A stretch of 64,000 bases of DNA, taken from assembly GCA_963814865.1 (NCBI GenBank), contig CAWFEN010000009.1, forward strand, positions 186,001-250,000. The letters run 5' to 3'. Source of the DNA: AP-15 sp963814865. GTDB lineage: Bacteria; Pseudomonadota; Alphaproteobacteria; ATCC43930; CGMCC-115725. Both the position numbers and the translations under genes were made by a program. The notes under the pieces were generated by a model. It was not told the DNA's origin, made no database searches, and was given only the letters and a program-made list of their open reading frames with translations. Position 1 is the first letter of the stretch. Every line of letters starts with the position of its first letter. Positions 9,227-18,192 of the stretch are shown here, in pieces.

Positions 9227-10603
9227 ATGCCGCGCTATGATTTCGACCTGTTCACGATCGGCGCCGGCTCGGGCGGCGTCGCCTGCTCACGCCGGGCCGC
9301 CGCCTATGGCGCGCGCGTCGCGATCTGCGAGGAGCTGCGCGTCGGCGGCACCTGCGTGCTGCGCGGCTGCGTGCCGAAAAAGCTCCTGGTTTACGGCGCG
9401 CAATTCGCCGACGCCTTCGCCGATGCCGCCGGCTTCGGCTGGACCGTGCCGCCGGCGCAGTTCGACTGGCCGAGCCTGATCGCCGCCAAGGACAAGGAAA
9501 TCGGGCGGCTCTCGCAGATCTACATCAACATGCTGAAGAACAGCGGGGTCGAGATCATCGACGGCCGCGGCGTCGTCGCCGATCCGCACACGGTCGAGAT
9601 CGCCGGCCGGCGCTATACCGCCGACAAGATCCTGATCGCGGTCGGGGGCTGGCCGGAAACCCCGCAGATCCCCGGCATCGAGCATGTCATTTCATCGAAC
9701 GAGGCGCTCGACCTGCCGGCCTTGCCAAAGCGCATCGTCATCGTCGGCGGCGGCTATATCGCGGTCGAGTTCGCCGGCATCTTCAGCGGCTTCGGCAGCG
9801 AGGTCGTCGAGATCATCCGGCGCGCGGACGTATTGCGCGGTTTTGACGAAGACATCCGCGTCCATCTCGGCGAGGAGATGCGCGGGCGCGGCGTCGACAT
9901 CCGCGGCGGGACCCGGGTCGCCCGCATCGACAAGGCCGCCGACGGCTATGCCGTTACCACCACCGACGGCGACAGGATCGCCACCGATCTCGTCATGTAT
10001 GCCACCGGACGCAAGCCCAATACCAGCGGGCTGGGCCTTGCCGAGAGCGGCGTGGCGCTGACGGAGAACGGGGCGGTCGTCGTCGACGAATGGCAGCGTT
10101 CGACGACGGTGCCGAACATCTATGCGGTCGGCGACGTGACCGATCGCATCAACCTGACCCCGGTGGCGATCGCCGAAGGCCGCGCCATCGCCGAGACGCT
10201 GTACAACGACAACCCGATCAGGATGGACCACGGGGATGTGCCCAGCGCGGTGTTCAGCCAGCCGCCGATCGGCACGGTCGGCCTGACCGAGGAGGAAGCG
10301 CGCCGCGAATTCGGCGAAATCGATATCTACAGCGCCCGCTTCAAGCCGATGAAGAACACCTTGTCCGGCCGCGACGAGCGCACCTTTATGAAGCTCGTCG
10401 TCGATGCCCGCAGCGACCGCGTGCTCGGCTGCCACATGCTCGGCCCCGACGCGCCCGAGATCATCCAGGGCCTCGCCGTCGCCGTCAAATGCGGCGCGAC
10501 CAAGCGGCAGTTCGACCAGACCGTCGGCATCCACCCGAGCGCCGCCGAGGAGTTCGTGACCATGCGCGAAAAAACCGTCCGCCCAAAGCTGGCGGCGGAA
10601 TAG
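9227..10603 (+). CDS. gor: Glutathione-disulfide reductase
   Basis: A 458-aa FAD and NADPH enzyme reducing GSSG to GSH in the cytoplasm. It has the FAD-binding GAGSGG (12-17) and the redox-active pair in GGTCVLRGCVPKK (C43, C48). The NADPH fold is IVGGGYIAVEFAG. The second FAD motif is IYAVGDVTDR, and the dimer-interface catalytic HPSAAEE lies near the C-terminus. The RGCVPKK spacing and HPSAAEEF favour glutathione reductase over lipoamide dehydrogenase or mercuric reductase. The gene is complete. A hairpin lies 28-63 bp past the stop. Confidence 0.95.
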   Translation: MPRYDFDLFTIGAGSGGVACSRRAAAYGARVAICEELRVGGTCVLRGCVPKKLLVYGAQFADAFADAAGFGWTVPPAQFDWPSLIAAKDKEIGRLSQIYINMLKNSGVEIIDGRGVVADPHTVEIAGRRYTADKILIAVGGWPETPQIPGIEHVISSNEALDLPALPKRIVIVGGGYIAVEFAGIFSGFGSEVVEIIRRADVLRGFDEDIRVHLGEEMRGRGVDIRGGTRVARIDKAADGYAVTTTDGDRIATDLVMYATGRKPNTSGLGLAESGVALTENGAVVVDEWQRSTTVPNIYAVGDVTDRINLTPVAIAEGRAIAETLYNDNPIRMDHGDVPSAVFSQPPIGTVGLTEEEARREFGEIDIYSARFKPMKNTLSGRDERTFMKLVVDARSDRVLGCHMLGPDAPEIIQGLAVAVKCGATKRQFDQTVGIHPSAAEEFVTMREKTVRPKLAAE

Positions 10604-10630
10604 GGGAGCCGCCCTCCTCCCTGTGGCTGC

Positions 10631-10666
10631 GTGGCAATCTCGGTCTGACGGGATCGACATTGCCAC
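10631..10666 (+). terminator. Inverted repeat after gor, possible terminator
   Basis: GTGGCAAT (10631-10638) and ATTGCCAC (10659-10666) are perfect 8-bp arms around a 20-nt loop, 28 bp past the gor stop. There is no T-run after it, so intrinsic termination is uncertain. Confidence 0.4.
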
Positions 10667-10778
10667 CGGGCACGCGGATGGATCGGATTCTACATGTAGA
10701 GGTAGCAGAAAATACGCTACTCGAGATCAGCGCTTGTCTCTGAAGCTCATGGTGCCCTCGCGTAGTAGGATGATTTCG

Positions 10779-10970
10779 ATGGGTCTATTCGATCTCTTCA
10801 AACCAAAGGACAATGATAAACAGCTGTTGATGGACTTGATAGCTCACAACGCGGATATGATTCTGAAAAATGAGGGCCGCTCCCGTGAAGATGCAGAGTA
10901 TCTGGCCATCTGTTTGATCATCGACGATCTCAGCCAGCGATCAAATGGACTGGGGGCTATCAAAAGATGA
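10779..10970 (+). CDS. Small hypothetical protein
   Basis: A 63-aa protein starting MGLFDLFKPKDNDKQLL, acidic and likely helical, with no signal peptide. I do not recognise the family. ATG 10779 follows GTAGGATG at a usable distance. The local base composition is visibly more AT-rich than the flanking genes, which suggests horizontally acquired DNA. Its stop TGA overlaps an ATG that begins a 35-codon frame. Confidence 0.55.
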   Translation: MGLFDLFKPKDNDKQLLMDLIAHNADMILKNEGRSREDAEYLAICLIIDDLSQRSNGLGAIKR

Positions 10971-11077
10971 TGTCGATTCTCCAAAGCGACTTTCCGGCGC
11001 ATTTTGACGATGTGATCACGTATGTGGGGTGGTCGGCCGGTAATTGCACCTCAACCCGCAGACTGAGCAGGCGCTAA
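10970..11077 (+). CDS. Very small ORF, possible remnant
   Basis: A 35-aa frame beginning MSILQSDFPAHFDDVITYVG, with its ATG overlapping the stop of the preceding gene (ATGA). The overlap hints at translational coupling. The protein is very short and unrecognised, and may be the start of a truncated gene. Confidence 0.25.
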   Translation: MSILQSDFPAHFDDVITYVGWSAGNCTSTRRLSRR

Positions 11078-11093
11078 GAAATCGACACGCGAA

Positions 11094-11276
11094 ATGAAGA
11101 ATGCGATAAACGTTTATTTGATTGGAAACTTAGCCACGTTTGTCTATTTGACGTTTTTCGATGGCTATGCTTACAATGGATGGAACTGGATTGTCGTTCT
11201 TCCCGCGAACGAATTTCTTGCAGCGGTTTGGCCTATTTATTGGGCTATTCTGAGATGGCTCCCAACGGTTGGCTGA
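11094..11276 (+). CDS. Small membrane protein
   Basis: A 60-aa, strongly hydrophobic protein with two likely membrane segments (INVYLIGNLATFVYLTFF and WIVVLPANEFLAAVWPIYWA) joined by a short aromatic loop. The function is unknown. Base composition is lower in GC than the surroundings, as in its neighbours. Such small two-helix proteins occur as orphan genes in alphaproteobacteria. No transport or toxin motif is visible. Confidence 0.6.
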   Translation: MKNAINVYLIGNLATFVYLTFFDGYAYNGWNWIVVLPANEFLAAVWPIYWAILRWLPTVG

Positions 11277-11398
11277 ATTCAGAGACTCGCAACTTCGGCT
11301 GATTCGGTCCATATTTAAGGCGCGCCTTGCAGCGGGCGCGGCGGGAGGGTTACATTGCACTTGCACGGGGCGTTGAGAAATTTTCGACGTGTGACGAC

Positions 11399-11578
11399 AT
11401 GAAAACATCCGACACTCGCGAACGGCAGAAGAGGTCGGCCACCTCGGCGGCAGGGGAGCCCGGTGATATCGCGAAACCCATGCGCGCCCGCCCGGTGGAA
11501 GGCGAGATCGACCATGAAGAATTGACCCGGGAGATTATATCCCGGTTCCCCAAAATCCTCTCAGAACTTGCCAAATGA
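11399..11578 (+). CDS. Probable antitoxin partner of Doc-like toxin
   Basis: A 59-aa charged protein (MKTSDTRERQKRSATS to the end ISRFPKILSELAK). It has no recognisable DNA-binding fold. The antitoxin call rests on position: its stop overlaps the start of the Doc-type toxin by 11 bp, the usual antitoxin-then-toxin order. A C-terminal helix that could plug the Fic active site is plausible but not shown. Confidence 0.5.
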   Translation: MKTSDTRERQKRSATSAAGEPGDIAKPMRARPVEGEIDHEELTREIISRFPKILSELAK

Positions 11579-11960
11579 GCCACAGTGGCTGTCGGTGGAG
11601 ACAGTCATCGAGATTAACCAAGCCGTTGTTGCCATAACGGGGGAGCCGCATTTTCTCCGCGATCGAGGGCTGCTGGAAAGTGCTCTGGCGCGCCCGCAAA
11701 ATGCATTTGCCTATGGAGAAGAGGACATCGTGGCGCTCGCCGTCAGATTGCTTGCGGGCGTAGCGCAGGCGCACGCATTCGCACAAGGGAACAAACGCAC
11801 TTGTTTTGTGGCGATGGTGCAGTTTTTCAACGCGAACGGATACGATCTTGCGATCGAGGACTCAGCGGCGTGGGCGAATGCGGTGATCGCGCTGGTCGAG
11901 CATCGGACCTCTGAAGAGGATTTTGTCCGCGCCATTCGCCCGTTTGTGATCGAGAGATAG
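11568..11960 (+). CDS. doc: Type II toxin-antitoxin toxin, Doc (Fic-fold) family
   Basis: Doc toxins phosphorylate elongation factor Tu and stop translation. The 130-aa size matches. The Fic/Doc catalytic motif reads HAFAQGNKRTCF, with the Doc-type NKR ending in place of the AMPylator GNGR. The flanking context LRDRGLLESALARPQNAFAY and FNANGYDL is typical. The likely start is TTG 11568, overlapping the upstream antitoxin; GTG 11595 is an alternative. The nearby ATG 11575 is out of frame. The pair sits in a lower-GC islet. Confidence 0.85.
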   Translation: MPNEPQWLSVETVIEINQAVVAITGEPHFLRDRGLLESALARPQNAFAYGEEDIVALAVRLLAGVAQAHAFAQGNKRTCFVAMVQFFNANGYDLAIEDSAAWANAVIALVEHRTSEEDFVRAIRPFVIER

Positions 11961-12039
11961 CACCCTGACACCCGAGCGACGGAACGGCCTTGCACAAAGC
12001 GCTTGCGTCGGCGGCGTTCGCGCCGCTAGCGTGCGCGCC

Positions 12040-12113
12040 ATGATGCCGATCAGGGCGATCCGCCCTCGCCCGTTGCGCGATTTTGGTACCGCCGGTACGG
12101 TGAGGCGGCCTAG
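12040..12113 (+). promoter_or_regulatory. Putative aromatic leader peptide of DAHP synthase attenuator
   Basis: One frame reads Phe-Trp-Tyr-Arg-Arg-Tyr-Gly-Glu-Ala-Ala-stop (codons 12081-12113). It is a dense run of the three aromatic amino acids just upstream of the gene for the first step of their synthesis. No start codon lies in that frame after the TAG at 12027. ATG 12040 gives MMPIRAIRPRPLR in a neighbouring frame, and one added base near 12078 would join the two into a 24-residue leader. Overlapping GC-rich segments (12089-12093, 12104-12109, 12141-12146, 12154-12159) can form alternative hairpins. Confidence 0.55.
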
Positions 12114-12116
12114 GAT

Positions 12117-12161
12117 CGCGCTTGCGCGTTTTTTCCCGAAGCCGCCCTACCGAGGCGGCTT
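12117..12161 (+). terminator. Tandem hairpins, likely attenuator terminator upstream of DAHP synthase
   Basis: The first hairpin is CGCG-CTTG-CGCG (12117-12128) followed by six T. The second is AAGCCGCC-CTACCGA-GGCGGCTT (12139-12161), followed by TTCGTGTTT. They lie 70-115 bp before the DAHP synthase start and about 160 bp after the toxin stop. This favours attenuation over simple termination of the toxin gene. GGCGGC at 12104-12109 can pair instead with GCCGCC at 12141-12146, giving an antiterminator. Confidence 0.6.
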
Positions 12162-12231
12162 TCGTGTTTCAGGCTCTCGCTGATCCGAATGTCGCCGATG
12201 GTGGAGCGGCCTCCAACCCCGGAGGTGATGC

Positions 12232-13677
12232 ATGACCCACTCGACCCCCAGGCGCGACGAGACAGCGTGGAGGTATTCTGACATGACCGAGAAATGGTCT
12301 CCCCAAAGCTGGCGCGGCCTGCCGATCCGGCAGGTGCCGGGCTATCCCGACGAGCAGGCGCTCGCCGGCGTCGAGGCGACGTTGCAGCGCTTTCCGCCGC
12401 TGGTGTTCGCCGGCGAGGCGCGGCGGCTGGAAGAGCGGCTGGCGGCGGTCGCTGCCGGCAAGGCTTTTCTGCTGCAGGGCGGCGACTGCGCCGAAAGCTT
12501 CGCCGAGTTCCACCCCAACAACATCCGCGACATGTTCAAGGTGCTGCTGCAGATGGCGGTGGTGCTGACCTTCGGCGCCGGCTGCCCGGTGGTCAAGCTC
12601 GGCCGGCTTGCCGGCCAGTTCGCCAAGCCGCGCTCCTCCGACACCGAAACCCAAGGCAATGTGACGCTGCCCTCCTACCGCGGCGACATCATCAACGGGC
12701 TCGAATTCGACGAGGCGGCGCGCGAGCCCGACCCGCAGCGCATGGTCCAGGCCTATAGCCAATCGGCCGCGACCCTGAACCTGCTGCGCGCCTTCGCCCA
12801 GGGCGGCTATGCCGATCTGCACCGGGTCCATGCCTGGAACCAGGATTTCGTCGCCGACTCGCCGCAGGGCGCGCGCTATCGCGAGTTGGCCGACCGGCTG
12901 ACCGAAACGCTCGATTTCATGGCGGCCTGCGGGCTCAACTCGGAGACGACGCCGCAGATTCGCGAGACCGAGTTCTACACCTCGCACGAGGCGCTGTTCC
13001 TGTCCTATGAGGAGGCGCTGACCCGCGTCGATTCGACGACCGGCGAATGGTACGACTGCTCGGCCCATCTGGTCTGGCTCGGCGACCGCACCCGCCAGGT
13101 CGACGGTGCCCATGCCGAATTCCTGCGCGGCATCAAGAACCCGGTCGGCATGAAATGCGGGCCGACCCTCGAACCGGACGATCTGATCCGCCTGATCGAC
13201 CGGCTCAACCCGCAGAACAAGCCCGGGCGGCTGACCCTGATCACCCGCATGGGCGCCGACAAGGTCGAGGCGCGGCTGCCGCGCCTGATCCGCGCGGTGC
13301 GCCGCGAGGGACGCGAGGTCGTGTGGTGCATCGACCCGATGCACGGCAACACGATCACCTCGACGAACGGCTACAAGACCCGGATGTTCGATCGCATCCT
13401 CGACGAGGTGCACGGCGCCTTTGCGATCCATGCCGCCGAGGGCAGCCATGCCGGCGGCGTGCATTTCGAGCTGACCGGGCAGAACGTCACCGAATGCCTC
13501 GGCGGGTCCCAGGCGATCAGCGAGGCGTCGCTCGCCGACCGCTACCTGACGCATTGCGATCCGCGGCTCAACGCGACGCAGGCGCTGGAGCTCGCCTTCG
13601 AGATCGCCGATGCGCTGAAGACGGCGCGGCAAGGGAATGGCCGTCACGGCACGAGCCGCCTCGCCGCGGTCTTGTGA
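12232..13677 (+). CDS. 3-deoxy-7-phosphoheptulonate synthase, class II (DAHP synthase)
   Basis: Condenses phosphoenolpyruvate and erythrose 4-phosphate, the entry step to chorismate and the aromatic amino acids. The 481-aa protein has class II hallmarks: LLQGGDCAESFAEF (metal-binding Cys), PVVKLGRLAGQFAKPRS, LWLGDRTR near the middle, WCIDPMHGNT and HAGGVHFELTGQNVTEC. ATG 12232 is preceded by GGAGGTGAT at ideal spacing, so it is preferred over ATG 12283. The upstream aromatic leader and terminator suggest attenuation control. A nicotinate phosphoribosyltransferase-like gene overlaps or abuts its 3' end. Confidence 0.95.
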   Translation: MTHSTPRRDETAWRYSDMTEKWSPQSWRGLPIRQVPGYPDEQALAGVEATLQRFPPLVFAGEARRLEERLAAVAAGKAFLLQGGDCAESFAEFHPNNIRDMFKVLLQMAVVLTFGAGCPVVKLGRLAGQFAKPRSSDTETQGNVTLPSYRGDIINGLEFDEAAREPDPQRMVQAYSQSAATLNLLRAFAQGGYADLHRVHAWNQDFVADSPQGARYRELADRLTETLDFMAACGLNSETTPQIRETEFYTSHEALFLSYEEALTRVDSTTGEWYDCSAHLVWLGDRTRQVDGAHAEFLRGIKNPVGMKCGPTLEPDDLIRLIDRLNPQNKPGRLTLITRMGADKVEARLPRLIRAVRREGREVVWCIDPMHGNTITSTNGYKTRMFDRILDEVHGAFAIHAAEGSHAGGVHFELTGQNVTECLGGSQAISEASLADRYLTHCDPRLNATQALELAFEIADALKTARQGNGRHGTSRLAAVL

Positions 13678-14821
13678 GGCGGTCGCGATCGTGGCGGCAG
13701 AGTGGCCCGAGCTGGCGGCGCGGACCGACAGCTATTTCCTGAAGACCAAGGCGATCGTCGGCCGGTTCGGCGATCGCCCGGCGACCTACGCGGTCTTCCT
13801 GCGCCGCCCGGTCATCTGCACGCCGCGTCTCGCGATCGAGTTTCTCGAACATGCCGCGGCGGAACGCGGCACCCGCTTCGAGATCGAGCTGAACTATCCC
13901 GAGGGCGCGCTCGTCGGCGCCGGCGAGCCGATCCTCTATTTGACCGGGCCGCTCTTCCACCTCGTCGACCTCGAGACCGTGCTGCTGCAAAAGCTCGGCC
14001 CGGCCTGCGTCGCCGCCGCCAACGCCTTCGCAATGTGCGCCGATCTGCCCAAGGTTGCTTTTATGGCGATGGATGCGCGGCACTGCGCCGGAGCCGAAAT
14101 GGCGCAGATGATGGCTTATGCGGCATCGGTCGGCTCCGAAGCGGCGCGGCGCGAGACCGGTGCGGTTGGCTTTATCGGCTGCGCCGCCGAGGCCACCGCC
14201 CGCTATTTCGGCAAGGAAACGGGTCTCGGCACGATGCCGCACGCGCTGATCGGCTATGCCGGCTCGACATTGCGCGCCGCCGAGATGTATCGCGAGGTGT
14301 TCCCGGACGAGCCGATGACCGTGCTCGTCGATTTCTTCGGGCGCGAGATCTCCGACGCGCTGGCGGTTGCCCGCCGCTTTCCGGATCTTGCCGCCGCGGG
14401 CGGGCTGGCGGTGCGCATCGATACGCATGGCGGGCGCTACGTCGAAGGGCTCGACCTGTCGATGTCCTACGAGGTGCTCGAGCGCCACGCACCGCAGGCG
14501 ACGCGCGGCTATCGCACCGAGCAGGAATTGCGCTACCTGGTCGGCACCGGCGTCTCGGCGGCGGCGATCTGGCTGATGCGCCGGACCTTGGACGATGCCG
14601 GGTTCGGGGCGGTCAGGATCGTCGCCAGCTCGGGCTTCAGCCCGGCCAAATGCCGGATGATGGCTGCCGCCGACGCGCCTATCGACGTGATCGGCACCGG
14701 CTCCTACCTGCCCGAGCTGTGGAGCGAGACCTATGCCACCGCCGACATCGTCGCCTATGACGGCGCACCGATGGTCAAAGCCGGCCGCGAATTTCTGCTG
14801 CGACAGCGCAGCGAGAGCTAG
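13637..14821 (+). CDS. Nicotinate phosphoribosyltransferase-like protein
   Basis: The family makes nicotinate mononucleotide in the NAD salvage pathway. Visible family features are RTDSYFLKTKAIVGRFGD at the N-terminus, the sequence MDARHCAGAEMAQMMAYAAS, VGFIGCAAEATARYF, VDFFGREISDAL and the phosphate-loop region IVASSGFSPAKCRMM ending in DVIGTGSYLP. ATG 13637 lies inside the DAHP synthase gene (41-bp overlap). GTG 13691, 14 bp after its stop, gives a product that begins closer to the first conserved block and may be the true start. The length is 376-394 aa. Confidence 0.82.
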   Translation: MAVTARAASPRSCEAVAIVAAEWPELAARTDSYFLKTKAIVGRFGDRPATYAVFLRRPVICTPRLAIEFLEHAAAERGTRFEIELNYPEGALVGAGEPILYLTGPLFHLVDLETVLLQKLGPACVAAANAFAMCADLPKVAFMAMDARHCAGAEMAQMMAYAASVGSEAARRETGAVGFIGCAAEATARYFGKETGLGTMPHALIGYAGSTLRAAEMYREVFPDEPMTVLVDFFGREISDALAVARRFPDLAAAGGLAVRIDTHGGRYVEGLDLSMSYEVLERHAPQATRGYRTEQELRYLVGTGVSAAAIWLMRRTLDDAGFGAVRIVASSGFSPAKCRMMAAADAPIDVIGTGSYLPELWSETYATADIVAYDGAPMVKAGREFLLRQRSES

Positions 14822-15121
14822 CGGCCGAAACCGTACGGGCCGCTGCGGATTTCCTCGGTGACAATTCGCCGCAGCCGGGTTAGGTTCGGTCGACTGCCAG
14901 CACAGGTCGGTCAACCGGGCGAGCAAAAAAGAAAACGCCGCCGGATCGGAACGATAGCAACTCGTCAACCCGGTGGCACTGGACGCGGCCGCCAAAATCG
15001 GTGAGGCGTCGGAAAAGCGGCAGAACACCAGAAACTCCTCCGACAATAAAAAGCGACACGCCGGCCTCGCCCGTTTCGGCTTCTGCATGGTCCCCCGGTT
15101 CGACCAATCTGGGAGGTCACC
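14822..15121. other. Intergenic region, upstream half of a tandem duplication
   Basis: No gene is seen. From about 14960 on, the sequence resembles 16600-16768 ahead of the second MFS copy, including a shared GTCRACCCGGTGGC block and an identical CAATCTGGGAGGTCACC just before each ATG. The duplication therefore includes the ribosome-binding site and probably the promoter. Confidence 0.6.
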
Positions 15122-16543
15122 ATGGCAGAAGTGCGCCCAATCGCCCGATCGGCAACAACGGCCAGCTTTGTCCTCGGACGCAAGCTGGACAGCATCCCGT
15201 TCGGCGGCTACCACGTCCTGATCATCGCCGTGCTCGCCCTCGTTGGGTTTATCGAGGGCTACGATCTGGTGATGACCGGCTCGCTGGTGGTGCTGGCCAA
15301 AGGGCCGCTGCATCTTACCGGGGCCGATATAAGGATGCTCGTCCCTTCCCGACCTTCATGTTGACCCTTGGCGGCTTCTTCTTCTCCGCAATATCCGACC
15401 ACTTGAGCCGTAAGATCGATCGTGCTGATCGGCGTGTTCTTGACGACCTTTCTGACCCTGCTGATCCCGCTGGTGCAGAATGCCGAGCAGCTGATCGTTC
15501 TGCGCCTGCTGACCGGCATCGGCGCCGGCGGCGTCGGTTTCGGCGGCGTTCCCGATCGCCGCCGAATTGATGCCCGCGCAGCACCGGCGCACCTATGGCG
15601 CGATCTATGAGATGGCGTTGGCGACCTCCTTCACCGTGGTGCCGTTCATCGGCCTTCCTGCTCGCCGGCAATGTCGAACGCCTTTCGGTTTCTGGCTTTG
15701 CCGGGCGGGCTGGCGGTGACCATCATTCCTGTGCATCGATCTATTTCGTGCTTCCCGAAAGCCCACGCTGGTATTTGCGCAAAGGCCAGCCGCAGGTCGG
15801 CGGTCGATATCGTCAACCAGATCATCAGGCGATCCGGCAACCGGGTGCCGCCGCTGACGGTCGAGGCGCTCGGCGACGCGACGCCGAAGCGGCCCCGAGA
15901 AGCTGCCGCCCTATTGGGCCTTGTTCGCCCGCGGCCAGCTGCGCTGGACGACGGTCGGCATTCTCGCCGGCGTGTGCGCCGGCACCGCCTTTTTCCTGAT
16001 TTCAGTCCTGCTGCCAAAGGCGCTGGTCGATCAGGGCTGCGCCGTCAGTCTCGGGCTTCGGGATTGACCTCGGTCGTCTATTTGGCGAGCTTTTTCGGGA
16101 AAGGTTTCACCGGGTATCCTGATGGAGATCATCGGGCGGCGTTGGACGATCGCTTATGCGCTCCTCGGATCGCTGCCGGGCGTTGTGTTGATGCTGCTGG
16201 CGCATCGTGCGGGGGGCTATGCGGGCGTGGTGATGGTGGCGGGAGGGCTGATCATCGGCTTTACCGTGCTGTCTGCCTTTACCGCTACGCGCGTCTACCT
16301 GTCCGAGCAGTTCCCGACGGCATTGCGCGGGCGCGGGCACATTTTCGGCGAATCGTTCGGGAGGCTGTTTGCCGGCGTGACTGGCGCCGTTTTTGATGGA
16401 GCCGCACACCGCCTCGCCGACGATCTTCTTCGGCACGATCTTCGTTGTCGTGGCGATCGGCGCGTTCATCCCGCTGGCGTTCGGCAAGGAGACCATGGGT
16501 CAACTCGAAATCGTGACCGAGACTGTGCCGGCGCTGGCCTGAT
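15122..16543 (+). pseudogene. MFS transporter, copy 1, multiply frameshifted
   Basis: Twelve-helix major facilitator of the sugar/aromatic-acid symporter type. It starts MAEVRPIARSATTASFVLGR and GFIEGYDLVMTGSLVVLAK. Pieces of the rest appear in successive frames: LTLGGFFFSAISDH, VLIGVFLTTFLTLLIPLVQN, ESPRWYLRKG, FFLISVLLPKALVDQG, then MEIIGRRWTIAYALLGSLPG and YLSEQFPTALRGRGH. At least five frame changes are needed. The ATG and Shine-Dalgarno (GGGAGGTCACC) are intact. Either a decayed gene or a stretch with unusual indel error. Confidence 0.8.
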
Positions 16544-16768
16544 CGTGCCAGTCGGCCAAGCGACGAGCGGCAACAAGCGCCGTCAATCTGGAACAGGAGC
16601 AACCCGTCGACCCGGTGGCGCACGTTGCGGCCCGCCGTAATTGGTGAGGTGTCGGCAAAGGCCCAGGTCAGCAAAGCCAGAAATTTCGCCATCGAGAACT
16701 GACAGGCCGGCCTCGCCCGTTTTCGGCTGCAGCATGGTCCCCGGGTTCAATCAATCTGGGAGGTCACC

Positions 16769-18192
16769 ATGGCAGAAATCCGCCCGATCGGCCGATCGGC
16801 AAATCCGGCTAGCTTTGTGCTCGGCCGCAAGCTCGACAGCATCCCGTTCAGCCCCTACCACCTCATGATCATCGTGGTCTTGGGCCTCGTCGGCTTTATC
16901 GACGGCTACGACCTCGTAATGACCGGCTCGCTGCTGGTGCTGGCAAAGCAGCCGCTGCACCTGACGCCGGCCGAGATCCGATTTCTCGCCGATCGCGTCG
17001 ACGATGATGATCTGCGTCGGCGGGTTTATCGCGTCGACGATCTCGGATCACTGGAGCCGCAAGACGATCATGCTGATCGGCGTCGGCGCGATCACTTTTT
17101 TCACGCTGCTGATCCCGCTCGTGCACAACGGCGAGCAACTGATCGTCTTTCGGCTGTTGACCGGCCTCGGCGGCGGCTTTGCGGTCTCCGCCCCGTTTCC
17201 GATCGCCGCCGAGCTGATGCCGGCGCAACATCGCCGCACCTTTGGCGCCGTCTATGAAATGGCGCTCGCCGCCTCGTTTACCGTGCTGCCGTTCGTCGGC
17301 TTCCTGCTGTCCGGCGACCCGAACGCCTTTCGGCTGATGGCGCTGCCCGGCGGGCTCGCCTTCCTCATCGTGCCTGCGCTGATCTATTTCCTGATCCCGG
17401 AAAGTCCGCGCTGGTATCTGCAACGCGGCCGAACCGCGGCGGCGGTCGACACCGTCAATCGAGATGATCCGCCGCGGCCGGCAATCGTGTACCGCAGCTG
17501 GCGGTCGGGGCGCTCGGCGACCACTCCCCGGATGCGCGCGAACAGCTGCCACCCTATCGGGCGTTGTTCGGCTCGCGGCCAATTGCGCTGGACGGCGATC
17601 GGCATTTCCAGCTACGTCTTCTGCCGGCACCGGCATTTTTCCTGATCTCCGTGCTGCTGCCGAAGGCGCTTGGTCGATCAGGGCGCGCGGTTGGCAATGA
17701 GCTTTGGCGTCAGCCTCCCTGGTATTCGCCGCGAGCATTCCGGGGAAGGGCTTCACCGGGTATCTGATGGAGATCATCGGGCGGCGCTGGACGATTTTCT
17801 ATGCGATGTCGGCTCGCTGCCCGGGGTGTCTGCTGATGATGATGGCGCACCGCGCCGGGCCATATGCGACGAGCGCCATGGTGACGGGAGCGCTGATCAC
17901 CGGCTTCACCGCACTGTCCACCGCGACCGCTTTTCGGGTCTACCTCGTCGGAGCAGTTCCCAACAGTCGCTTGCGCGGCCGCGGGCATATCTTCGGCGAG
18001 TTGGTCGGGCGGGTCTTTTCCGGCGGTGACTGGCGCCGTTCCTGATGGAGCCATATGTCGGCTCGCCGGCGATCTTCTTCGGCACGATCCTCGTCATGGT
18101 CACGATCGGCGCCTTCATCCCGCTGACTTTTCGGCCGCGAGACCGTGGGTCAGCTCGAAACCGTAACCGAAGGGATCGCCGCGCCAGCCTGA
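16769..18192 (+). pseudogene. MFS transporter, copy 2, multiply frameshifted
   Basis: Paralogue of the preceding copy. It starts MAEIRPIGRSANPASFVLGR with GFIDGYDLVMTGSLLVLAK. A long intact block at 17004-17450 covers about five helices (MMICVGGFIASTISDHWSRK, PIAAELMPAQHRRTFGAVYE, LIPESPRWYLQRG). After about 17460 the frame changes several times (DQGARLAMSFGVSL, GKGFTGYLMEIIGRRWTIF, MEPYVGSPAIFFGTILVMV). Like copy 1 it cannot make a full transporter as read. It follows copy 1 directly and is convergent with leuC. Confidence 0.8.

Larger units (their letters stand above)
14960..18192 (+). repeat. Tandem duplication of a ~1.65-kb MFS transporter unit
   Basis: Two direct copies have start codons at 15122 and 16769 (offset 1647 bp) and stops at 16543 and 18192 (offset 1649 bp). 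Each carries about 150 bp of matching upstream DNA. The copies have clearly diverged at both DNA and protein level, so this is an old duplication rather than an assembly repeat. Both are full of frameshifts. Confidence 0.8.

Noticed and set aside
11961..12116. tRNA or other structured RNA gene before DAHP synthase
   Set aside because: No cloverleaf with a T-loop and acceptor stem can be drawn. The structure fits a leader/attenuator better.
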